Shown: piece by piece, positions 23,411-33,411 of the stretch
Layout: each line of letters starts with the position of its first letter
Numbering within the stretch: position 1 is the first letter of the stretch
NCBI GenBank assembly: GCA_000349905.1
Contig: KB722775.1
Span: 43,175 to 107,174, forward strand
Direction of reading: 5' to 3'
DNA length: 64,000 nt
From: Volvariella volvacea V23
Lineage: Eukaryota; Basidiomycota; Agaricomycetes; Agaricales; Pluteaceae
The notes under the pieces: model-generated
Told to the model about the DNA's origin: nothing
The model's database searches: none
What the model saw: the letters and a program-made list of their open reading frames with translations, nothing else
Position numbers and translations under genes: made by a program

Positions 23411-23977
23411 TTAACCATGCTTTGTATTTTTCTTCACAACCGTGAATCCGTCCTCATCTACTTCAGGTTCGTTATTTCGGGTCAATCGCTCTAGCCTGCG
23501 GTTGATAAGTTCTGGGACTTCTTCGTCGTCTCCCTCTTCCTCATCTGACCAATCCTCCTCCGGGTCGCTGACTACTTCGTACCGAGCATCAACCTGCTTC
23601 CCCCTAAGCTTTGATTCTATCTCCTCAAATCTCAAAACAAGATCCTGTTTCCCAATCCTTGCCTCATCCCATATTTTGACAATATCTTGAGCCACCGACT
23701 CGGCACTTCCATCCTCTACTGATGCCTCAAATTCATCTGCCATTACTTGAAGAAGCAGTTCTTCTATGTATTGATCATCTGGCGGAGGATTTTGCTGCTC
23801 GAACGCATCTACAATCTCCCCTGCTAACCACTTCCTCTTCTCGGCAGACTGTGACCCGCCCCAACTTTCCTGAACAGCAATCCGTAAAGTAGCCCATATC
23901 GCGAGGCGTGCGATTACTCCACGAGCAAAGAGAACCGAAGTTGGTGGGGGTGGTGCTGGCTGTGATGATGCGTCCAT
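23411..23977 (-). CDS. TSR2: Pre-rRNA-processing protein TSR2
   Basis: Single-exon 188-aa protein. The N-terminal half holds the TSR2 helical domain (ARGVIARLAIWATLRIAVQESWGG, then KRKWLAGEIVDAF and the IEELLLQVMADEFEASVEDGS segment), followed by an acidic stretch (DWSDEEEGDDEE) and the hallmark C-terminal VDEDGFTVVKK. TSR2 is a chaperone that escorts ribosomal protein eS26 (Rps26) and is needed for late 18S rRNA (20S to 18S) processing. Length matches the family. It starts head to head with GRC3, 112 bp away. Confidence 0.93.
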   Translation of the reverse strand: MDASSQPAPPPPTSVLFARGVIARLAIWATLRIAVQESWGGSQSAEKRKWLAGEIVDAFEQQNPPPDDQYIEELLLQVMADEFEASVEDGSAESVAQDIVKIWDEARIGKQDLVLRFEEIESKLRGKQVDARYEVVSDPEEDWSDEEEGDDEEVPELINRRLERLTRNNEPEVDEDGFTVVKKNTKHG

Positions 23978-24089
23978 TGGGCTGATTTTTCTGTTGCGGT
24001 TAGATTAAAGTTATGTGTAATCAAATAAAATTTGGTTTTATTTGGCTCGCGCTCGAAATCTTTACTCTGCTGCACAATGCATCTTGCAA
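23978..24089. promoter_or_regulatory. Bidirectional TSR2/GRC3 promoter
   Basis: Only 112 bp separates the ATG of TSR2 (- strand, 23977) from that of GRC3 (+ strand, 24090), so both 5' leaders and start sites must lie in this interval or overlap the neighbouring gene. No TATA box is evident, in keeping with housekeeping ribosome-biogenesis genes. Confidence 0.6.
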
Positions 24090-26545
24090 ATGCTCAGCGC
24101 CGTTGCTGCTCGCAAAGCCGCACAGGCTGCTCGACAGAAGCTCGGCCAGGGTGATTCAAGTCCGAAACCGCTACCTCATTCATCGTCTCCAGCATCGCCG
24201 TCTCAGAATGCCGTAACACCAAAGTCAAAACGAAAAGTTGCTCGTACTAGTAGTCGCGCCAGTCCACTTACGAAAAGAAAGAAAAAATCAAAACAAGAGG
24301 AGTCGAAGTTGAAGCGTGCTAGATATTTTGATGAGAAGGATGGCTTAGAGGCACAGGATGAGATGGTTCTAATGCAGTCCGAGGAGGAGGTTGAAGATGC
24401 GGTGGTTCTCAGTTCCGACTCCGAAGACATCCAGGTGCCTGCACCACTTATCATAAAGCAAGGGCGCTCGTACTCCCCGAGTGCTCCTATACACGACTCG
24501 TCCGAAGAAGAAGAGGATGGCATCAACCTACCTACGAACCCGCCCGCCCCACCCCCAGCCGCCACTGCTCCAATCGTCCTATCCACTTTTCGGGCCATAG
24601 AAGGACAAAATGTACTTACTTTGTCGAGTGACAAGATTGGAAGTTTGCTCAACACCCCTGTGTCGCGTCCGGGTATGCTGCTGGCGTTGGCTGAGGGAGA
24701 ATCTGTTACGTTCCTCGGAAACTATTCACTCGCCGTTCTGCNNNNNNNNNNNNNNNNNNNNNNNNNNNNNNNNNNNNNNNNNNNNNNNNNNNNNNNNNNN
24801 NNNNNNNNNNNNNNNNNNNNNNNNNNNNNNNNNNNNNNNNNGAGATTTCATCCAAAGGCCTGCTGCCATTCTTCTAATACTGGAACTTCGCAGTGGGATT
24901 GAGGGTCTAGGGAAAGTTGTCAAGACATTTGACCCCGCGTTTTTTGTCTCGCCCTCTCCGGAATTCGAAAGTATCGGTCTTCAAATGGTAGGCTATTCTT
25001 ATCCACTGCAGTGTATGCAATCTCTCTTACATCATTTCAGCTTACCCACCAGTTAAAAGACACACACCCCTTCGTTTCGCCTGATAGTTGGACGACCGCA
25101 TTGAAGAGTCTTACAGAGTCCTCTGACGCGGGCATCTATCTCGTGAAAGGCGCTAAAAGATCCGGAAAAAGCAGCTTTTCAAGGCTTTTACTCAACCGAC
25201 TTCTGACCCGGTAGGTATCTATCATACGTAGTTGGTCTTGTTCGCTCATTTCCAAAAGTTATAAGCGAGTAGCATTCCTGGAGTGTGATCTTGGTCAGTC
25301 CGAGTTCACGCCTGCTGGCATGGTGGCTTTAAATGTCATCAGCAAGCATATTTTCGGTGCGAAGTGTTGTTTTATGTAGCCTCTCTTCTCTCACCTTGTT
25401 CCCACTGGTCAGGACCACCATTCTCCCATCCATCCCTCCCCAGCTTCGCGCATTATATTGGCTCAACAAGCCCGAAATCCTCCCCTGCACACTACCTAGC
25501 CGCCATTCAAGCACTCATCGAGTCATACCGTCTCGACATACGAAGCCCTCTCCTTGATGATTCCCCGTCATCCAGCGATCTCATCACGGATGTCATCCCG
25601 CTAGTTGTCAACACGATGGGTTGGACTAAAGGACTTGGAGCAGACTTAAGCCGTCAAGTCGAAGAAATAATAGAACCCACTCACATCTTCGAATTCGACG
25701 CACCCCCGGAACCTGGTTGGCCCGCACAATACCGAACACCGTGGGCCTCGTCAGAGAATAACCCTTATTCCACCGGTCCAGCATCAAAGCACTTCACCTT
25801 AACTCCTATTTCGCCTTCCCCGCTTTCCACGAACTATACCCCTATTGATCATCGGTCTATATCTATCCTATCCTATTTCTATGCTCTCTTTCCTCGCTCT
25901 AGTTCTCCCCAAAACTTCTACGAAGATCGTATCGCCTGTCGGTGGAAAACCGATGTACCCTTATGCGCTCGTCATCCATACGAAGTCGACTGGTCTGTTG
26001 CTGTCGACAAGTTTGTCTTGAGCGGTGCTGGGTACGAGGATGTCGTATCGGAGGAGGTTCACCGTGTGCTCAACGGTGCTGTGGTTGGTTTGGTAGAAGT
26101 TAGCCCTAGCGGTCTGGACGACAATTACCTCGTGCAAGCAAATAGCGGTGCAGAGGGAAATTCGGAGAACATCTCAGGGACAAACTCATTGCCAAAAGGG
26201 TTACCATACGTTCAAGGGGCTTTGGTCTCCTCCCCGTCTCTTTCTCAGTGTCGTGGTCTCGCCCTGATACGATCTCTTGATCCTGGGGTTGATTCGAGGA
26301 TGCACCTTCTAACGCCTTTACCTCTAAGATTCCTGGCCGATGCTCGTGTTGTGGTCAAAGGGGAGTTAGAGCTCCCGATATGGGGAATGGTAGATTATAG
26401 GAATGGATATTCCGTTCCTGATACAGGAGGTGCGGCGACCAATGGGAAGGAGAATGTACCGTATTTGCAGTGGGCAAAAGGCGAGGGTGTGGGTTCGCAG
26501 AGGAGAAGAGTAAGAAGGAACTTGATGAGAAGGTCGCAAATGTAG
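24090..26545 (+). CDS. GRC3: Polynucleotide 5'-hydroxyl-kinase GRC3 (NOL9), interrupted by assembly gap
   Basis: Grc3/NOL9 phosphorylates 5'-OH RNA ends and, with Las1, removes ITS2 from pre-rRNA in the nucleolus. Exons: 24090 to the gap; post-gap part to 24987; 25041-25210; 25259-25356; 25413-26545. The N-terminal region is basic then acidic (NLS-like KRKVART, LTKRKKKSK). After the gap come SGIEGLGKVVKTFDPAFF, the P-loop GAKRSGKSS (Walker A), FLECDLGQSEFTP (Walker B-like) and HYLAAIQALIESYR; the C-terminal half matches the Grc3-specific domain (ADARVVVKGELELPIWG). The reading frame differs on the two sides of the N run, so an intron or a non-triplet amount of sequence is missing there. Start is the ATG at 24090; an earlier in-frame non-ATG start was ignored. 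Confidence 0.9.
24742..24841. other. Assembly gap (100 N)
   Basis: Exactly 100 N, a conventional placeholder for a gap of unknown size, inside the GRC3 coding region just after the segment ending GNYSLAVL. The missing part should encode the short stretch of the N-terminal beta domain that precedes the SGIEGLGKV motif. Confidence 0.97.
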
Positions 26546-26679
26546 AACGCTCAAAGCCGCTCAGCGGTGGACTCGAGATTGCACACAAATACGTTAGATA
26601 TATTGGAAAATGTACAGTTACAGTGAGGGCCCGATCTACATTGCCTTGACACTCCTATCCGTTCCTTCCGAAAGAAAAA

Positions 26680-29600
26680 TCAGTAATAATGATTCAAGTT
26701 TTCTTGCACGGGAATCACTTTGATGAACATGCTCTCCTTCTCCTTGTTCTCGTCACTCTTTTCGGGTTCCAATATCTCCTTTCTGCGCCGATTAGACATC
26801 CATTCTTGATTCATGCTAAGCCTTTGCACGTGCGCTCCCTCAAGATCTCCGTGTACAGAGCGCTGGACGTCAATGAGGTGCACCAGCATCCTAAGCCCTG
26901 GCCTCGCCTTCACGGCTGCATCTACAACTTCGAACGTAGCCTTGACGTCACGTGTATCTACTGGCCTGTCCTCTGGCTGTTCTTTCTTCTCCTGATCATC
27001 TTGTTCGTTCTGTCCGTTCATCGCTAACTCCTCTTCGCGCTTTTGATCTTCCTTTAGCTTCTCTTGCAACTCCTTTGATTGCTTCGCACCAAGTAACTGA
27101 TTTCCGAGGTGGGTAACGAAAAGCTGCATCTGCTCGTAAATCAGAGTATTCGGGCGTAGTTTGCCGTCTTGGATTAGTTCTTGAATGATGGCTTGTACTT
27201 TTGGAATTTCGGCCTCAAGCTTCGTGATATCGTAGCGCTCGCCATTGTGACGCCAGGAGTAACAGTTGAGGCCCGATATAGTGGTATTGGCACCATTGAT
27301 TGATTGAACGCGGGCGGTCAGCTGAAGGAGAGTGGCCAGACCGAGAGGCGTTTCGCCGACACCGTTCTCTATATGCAGTTCTTTGACGGAAGAGGCGTCG
27401 ATGAGAAGTTGCACGATTTTGGAGAAACCCGATCGGATAGCGATATGGAGTGCAGTAGAACCTCCAATGTCGCGCATAAGCAAGCCTTCCTTAGTAAAGG
27501 CAAGTAACAGTTCGACCACTCGAATGGATCCGTTGGAGATTGCCAGATGAAGGGGCTGAAAGAGAAATGCAGTTAGTGTTTTTGTAGTTTATAAAATAAT
27601 AAGACATACGGTATTTTGACGGTGCTTTGATTGCTGCCTTAATAGAGCCTCGCTAACATCCCTCGGCAATGTCTTTAAGAGGTGCTCCAACAAGCGAGGT
27701 TGATTCTTTGAGCAGCATATATGGTAGATATTCCACCTGTTTTGAATTGTCAGGTCAAAATATCAATGCGCTCGTTCCAGTATAAATGCTTACCCGTTGA
27801 CAAGGTCCCTCTCCACCGGAGAGATCGATTGAGCTAGGAGATAGTTCAGAAGCTCAATGCTACAGTTCGACTGAACAGCCAAAGAGATCAGGTTATATCC
27901 ACTAAATTTCATCCTGTCCATTCCCCCGAGCTCATCAGTAGTGCTCAGAGGTCGACGGGTCGAAGACTCACTTTTGATGCAACGCCGATCCAAACAGACG
28001 AGGAGCTTTTGCGAACAAGAGCTTGAGGATCTTCAAATTGTTGCGGTTTACGGCTACCGATAATGGAGACTCTCCCAGTGACGAGATCGTCCAACCCAGC
28101 CATTCTGGCAATACTTTCTCCAAATCCTTTGTATAACGAATTCGAGATGCGATCTCCGTGCTATTACTGTTGGCATAGAACTTGTAGGCAGCGAGAGGTC
28201 CTTCGCCCGCCAAGTAATCGATAATCTTTTCTGCCCCTACACTGCACGCTTGCCAAAGTAATGGATGGGCAACGCGCAAGATGCCATGCGCACTAGGATC
28301 ATTCTTCCTCGCCAGATCAACACGCTTCTTTCCATGAACATTTAGGCCCAAGTAGAGCTTGTTCTTGTCGTTTGTCGCTAGCGGTAGTTGTCCTTGAGAT
28401 TTTGAGACGACACCAAGATCCAACCCAGCCCCAGTCCAACGAATGAATTGGTCCAGCATCTCGGGGTTGTCCTTTGACAAGATTGAGAGCAGCATGCCAT
28501 CGCGAAATTCGATATGCTGAGGAAGAACGCGATACAGATTTCCAATCTTGACGAACGCCTCAAAGTCGTTGGTCCATATGGCTTGGTCGAGAGGATTTTG
28601 ATAGCTTGCTTTACTATCAGCAGACAGGACACGAAGTCCATCAAGGACATCCTTGGGGTGTATGTTGCATTGTATAGTAGAAGGTCGCTTGGCGATATCG
28701 ATGAAGTTAAGCTTGTTGTCCACTGTCATATCTGACTCATCTGAACATTCAGAGCCATTATCATCGTCATCGTCATCTTCATCTACAGATGACTGACATG
28801 AGTTATTGACAACCAGGATCTAATTCAGGGACTAACCAAGGTCAATATCACCCGTCCTGAATCTATTATCACCCTCTTTCGGCTTGTACTGCGCTGCAAC
28901 AATTGCCAAAACGAGTTTCGCCGTCTCCCATTGTCGTCCTGCTATTGCCGCGAATAAAGGTGTGATACCTATGAAGGATATGGTTAATTGGAGGTTCAAG
29001 AAAGGGAAGTGATTACTATACCTGTAGTATCCCAGCGGTTGCTGGGATGCTCCACTTGAACGCTTATCTTGAGAGGATTTTGTCCCGAGTTCTCCGGTGG
29101 CAGGCACATCGCCTGTATCTTTTCATTGTTGCCTGTGAAACATGCCTCGAAGAGCTCTTCATATCGTTCCTTCTCGAAATCATTGACCTTGTTATTGTAC
29201 TCGTTAATATGGACATAGGTGAGCTTGTCGTAATCCAATATGGGCTTCTCGTATTGCTCCTGATTCACAACATTTCGTGCAGCGGAGAGTTTATCGGGGA
29301 ACACTTGATCCCAAGTCTTAGCACCATGCTGATTGAGTACGCGCTTGACAGACTGATAGTAAGCTTTCAGTTCCTTCAGCTTCCTGATTTCTTCTTCTTG
29401 CGTAGCTTTATTGAATCGCTTCTGACCTCCTTCCCATGCTTGCATCTTATGTTTCAAGAAACCCCTCCATGTCGACAGCTGAGACTCCTCTGTTGAGGTG
29501 GCGGCAGAAGTCGGGGTTTTATCGGCAGCTTGTATTTTAAAGTTGAGGGTGGAGAGCTCCAAGTTGAGCCAGTCGATGTATGTTCTGCGGCTGGATTCGT

Positions 29601-32600
29601 TACCATGGAAGCTCTCGTGAGTGGGCGCGCTAACATTTGCACCCAAAGCAGCAAACAATGGCACGACGTCACTCTGCATAGTCAACGCTGCTTCCAAGGG
29701 CTGGTAATGCGATCCTTCGAAGAGTCGGGATTGGTAGGGTTGCGGGCTGAGAGAAATTTAGAACTCAAGACCAGACATCGGAGAGGACTGCCACTTACGC
29801 AATAATCTGCGCTAGGTCCTGCGTGCTTATATTCAGTTTCGCACCGTAAGACAAAAGAAGGACGACCAAAGCGTAATGGCGATTGTAGGCTGCGGTGGAG
29901 AGTGGGAACGAGACATAGTTGGGGTAATCAATAACATTGCCGGCTTTGGGATCTTTCTTCAACAAGGCATTCGCGACGGGAAGGTTATTCTGGATAACAG
30001 CCTGGTGGAAGACTGTGATGGTTTGCGTAGTGACCTTAGTGGAAGATGCGCCGGCTGCAATCAACCTCTCGACGATTTTCATAGCAGTATTCGGATCTTG
30101 GCAAAGCAGAGATGCCGTTAATGGGTGGTAGAATACTGCACTCCCCTGCTTTTCTGGCTCATAATTTGGGTCTGCACCTGCGGCAAGAAGTTCTTCCAGT
30201 ATAGGGAGCGTTCCAGCAACGACGGCGTGAGTAAGAGGCGTGAAGGCAAAATCCCAGTCTGCGAGATTGAGGTCAAGGATGTCTGGTTCTTCGGTACTGT
30301 CCTCGGGAATGTCGCCACTGTTCTTAATTTCCTCTTCTATTTTTTGGGCTGGTGGGACAACAACGAAACCCTTGCGATTCTTCTTTCTCTTTCCACTATC
30401 TTCGTCGGACCCTCCATCCTCATCACCATCGTCCTCCGAGCTCCAGTCATCCTCTGACGATGGCCTTTCAGCGTCCGTCTCGTCGTTCATCTCGACGTCC
30501 TCTCCATCCTCAGATTTTGCTTTGTTGGCTTCAGCTTGTTCCTTATTCGCTGCACTGCGTTCGAGCAACTTCTTGACGATGACAAGTTGATTATGCTGAA
30601 TCGCAAGGTGCAAGCTACTCCTCCCGTCCACAAGACGAGCCGTCATTCTTGCTCCGGCATCAATCAGCTCGCATGCAATCTCTGGAGATCCGCAGATAAT
30701 GGCGGCGTGCAATACGGTGCGGCCGACGTGGTCTCGCCGCTGAAGATCGTGACCGTCCTTGAGCATCGCTTTTACCGTCTCGATATCGTGAGCGGCGATT
30801 GCCCTGAAGAATTTCTCGACGGGACCAATGTAGACTTGTTCGCTCCACTCTCCGACATCGATAGGATTGAAGCTGCCTGACATGCTCTGCCGTCCTGGGT
30901 CTTCTTCAATGAATCTAAAGGTAGAGAATTGAGCCAATTACATTACTAGAAATATTAAGGGTACCCTTACGAGATGCGGCCTCGAATGTACTGCTTATCT
31001 TCTTCCTCCTGTAGAGCTTTCTCGTCATCATCGATAGGAGCAGGACAATGCTATAAGTATTGTAATGAGGGTCTGACTTGACGATTTCAAGAGATATCGT
31101 ACCTCGCAACAATCCTCCAAGGCTTCTTCCATCGTCCCAAAGAATGCGACGTGACGATGAAGTCGCCTACCCTTGTTCTTTGGATTGAATGTCGCTGTCA
31201 GAACCATTAGCCTAAGATGAGAATATCAGATCTTCGAGAAGGCCTACAGTTCATCCCAAGATCCTAGAACAACGACGGTAAGCTTGGAGGCGATTAGCCA
31301 AAGAAGTGAGTGAACGAACCGTAGAATACACAAGCTTATCAACCCTTCGTGCATCCCAACCAGGACCATAAGGAATGTGGAGGGAAGCCACATCGTAGTC
31401 ATTCATTTCCAGGCCCCCAAAGGAATTATCCCCTTTCAAATCGTTCTTGTATTTTCTGCTTGTCCTCCTGTAGGCATAATAGTTCAAGGGGTTGGGTCGG
31501 CCTCGGAGGGTACGACGGGAGTCCAAGTAGGCGTTACGAGTTTCGGTGTCGGATAACTTTTCTAGAACGAGGAGTCGGGCCAATCCTTGAATTCGAATAA
31601 TCGAGCGTTCGTAAATCTATATTGACTCGTCAGTCGCAGTTCATGTTTGGATAGATCAAACGGACGTACTGTTGGATCAACATCGGCCCGTCGAAGAGAT
31701 GGAACATAGACTTCGAATCCACGAGATGCATACTTCGTAAGGCGAACCTCGTAGGAAGGTGAACGCCTCGTCATGTCCACGGTGTTGCATTGACGCATCA
31801 TGGAGACGATCGCTCGGGGATTGCCCCATACATGAGTCCCTGTCATTGACCATAAGACGTTGGTGCATATACCCCATCTTTGATGACATACCATCATATG
31901 CAAAGCAGGGCGCATCGACGTCAAATCCAGCCAAAATTTCGGCAGGAGAGGAATACAAACGCAAAACGATTTGAATAGAACGATAAGGGTATTGTGCTTG
32001 GAGAAGAATACTCAGGCTTTGGATACAAATATTCCTAGGGATTACTCACAATGAATAGAAACGGTATGCTTAGTACGAACGCAGGTTACATCCCAGGTAA
32101 CCGAGTCCCTAACAGCGGCATAAATCTGCTTGATTTTCTCTTCGGCCTGATTGTTTAATATCGCTATTAGTGGGCGCGTTCCGATGCTGAGGTCATTTAC
32201 GCACCTGAGCAGGGGTTAATCCCCACAAGAACAAATCAACATCGGATGAAGGATAGGCAACGGAATGGTAGTGCTTCCTGATCGCCCTCTTGGACGCCTT
32301 TTGCTCGTCCGTCAACGGCGCCAAACAAGCTTGCACTGATCCGCCAGCGGCAACGACATTGCTCCAGTCAGTCAACTGAGACAGAGAGCCTTCAGTGAAG
32401 ATTGTCCAATTCCTATTAAACTCCTCCAAATCTTCCGCCATGCTGGGCGTCCCTTCCTTCCTCCGCTTTTCTTCAGATAAAGGCAAGACGTATTTCGCGT
32501 TGAGATCTTGCTCGTCTTTGACGACGCGTGCGCGGGTGGTTCGAAGCTCCTTGGGAGCGGCGTAGACGTCGACAAGACCGACGTAGGGGTTCTGGAGACG

Positions 32601-32768
32601 TATGTTGGTCTTATCAGTCGCCCAGAAACGACGAAGTTCAGCTTCGTCATCGATCGAGGGTTGCAGGGCATCGTCCAAAGAGACCCCAGGACCTTGAGGT
32701 AAAGCAAGGACGCGTCTGATGAAGGCTTGAGCTTCAGCAGTCTGGTTTCCACTACCAGGTGCAGTCAT
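26680..32768 (-). CDS. Ankyrin-repeat protein with N-terminal nucleotidyltransferase-like domain
   Basis: One gene of ~1782 residues in 15 exons (high to low): 32205-32768, 32050-32146, 31892-31996, 31670-31839, 31316-31616, 31248-31263 (16 nt), 31103-31211, 30971-31050, 29799-30914, 29022-29746, 28837-28968, 27972-28782, 27794-27913, 27610-27736 and 26680-27555; all phases agree. The N-terminal ~420 residues hold VVAAGGSV (142-144 GGS) and SSDVDLFLWGL (DVD 176-178), the G-S ... D-x-D layout of nucleotidyltransferases, then RSIQIVLRLYSSPAEILAGFDVDAPC and MTRRSPSYEVRLTKYASRGFEV. Ankyrin repeats start near residue 520 (DHVGRTVLHAAIICG) and recur to the C-terminus (TPLHLAISNGS, STALHIAIRSGF), with an acidic insert and a basic KRKKNRK patch. 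Ankyrin repeats bind proteins; whether the first domain is an active enzyme is inference. No symbol recognised. Confidence 0.85.
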
Positions 32769-33411
32769 AGTCGAGCAGTGAGAAAATTGAGTGTCTTGTA
32801 GGGTGTACAGAGCCGGAGGACGTCTGGATGATGGCTTTGTGGAGTACGATTATTTATACGCTCCCAAGATCGCAACGTGCCCTTCCCCTGAATGTATGCC
32901 GTACCCGCGCAACGCATGATGGCGCACAAACTCATTCGGGACGGCGGGCAAGAAAGATGGGAGTCAGAACGCGTCCTATCACTGTATTTCCTTTTTTGGA
33001 AGGTCGGCCCGCCTCCACTTCCTTACAAGGAAATTACCGCTCGGGTGTAAAGGCTGGGCTTCACGGGGATGCCGTTGTAGCTTCCTATGACTCGGAACGC
33101 GAAGGCAGCTATGACTCTATCGGATTTACACGTGGACGAGAAGAAACGGTCCTTTTGTCTTGTGCACAACACCACCAGTCGCATGTCGGACACGGTCATC
33201 ATCCTCGACAATCAATCAAGACGGGCATCTGTGAGAAAGGATTTATTTCTGGAACACTATGTATTACTGTATATTCGTATCGAGGAAACACCGTAAACCC
33301 AAAGAAAAAGATAATTTTGAGGACAATCTCAAGTCCAAAGTCCAATGCACCCAACAGCCCAAAGTATCAACCAATACCCAATTCACCAACCCACAGAAAC
33401 GGAAACCCAAT
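32769..33411. other. Intergenic, ankyrin gene promoter
   Basis: Holds the promoter of the ankyrin gene (TATA at 32851-32858) and the 3' region of the bestrophin gene. The open frames here are not supported by any motif. Confidence 0.4.
32851..32858 (-). promoter_or_regulatory. TATA box of ankyrin gene
   Basis: Reads TATAAATA on the minus strand, about 85 bp upstream of the ATG at 32768. It fixes the 5' end of this large gene and supports the start. Confidence 0.55.

Noticed and set aside
29047..29496. Hydrophobic plus-strand ORF
   Set aside because: Antisense of the ankyrin gene coding exon; Leu/Ile richness reflects Lys/Glu codons on the other strand.
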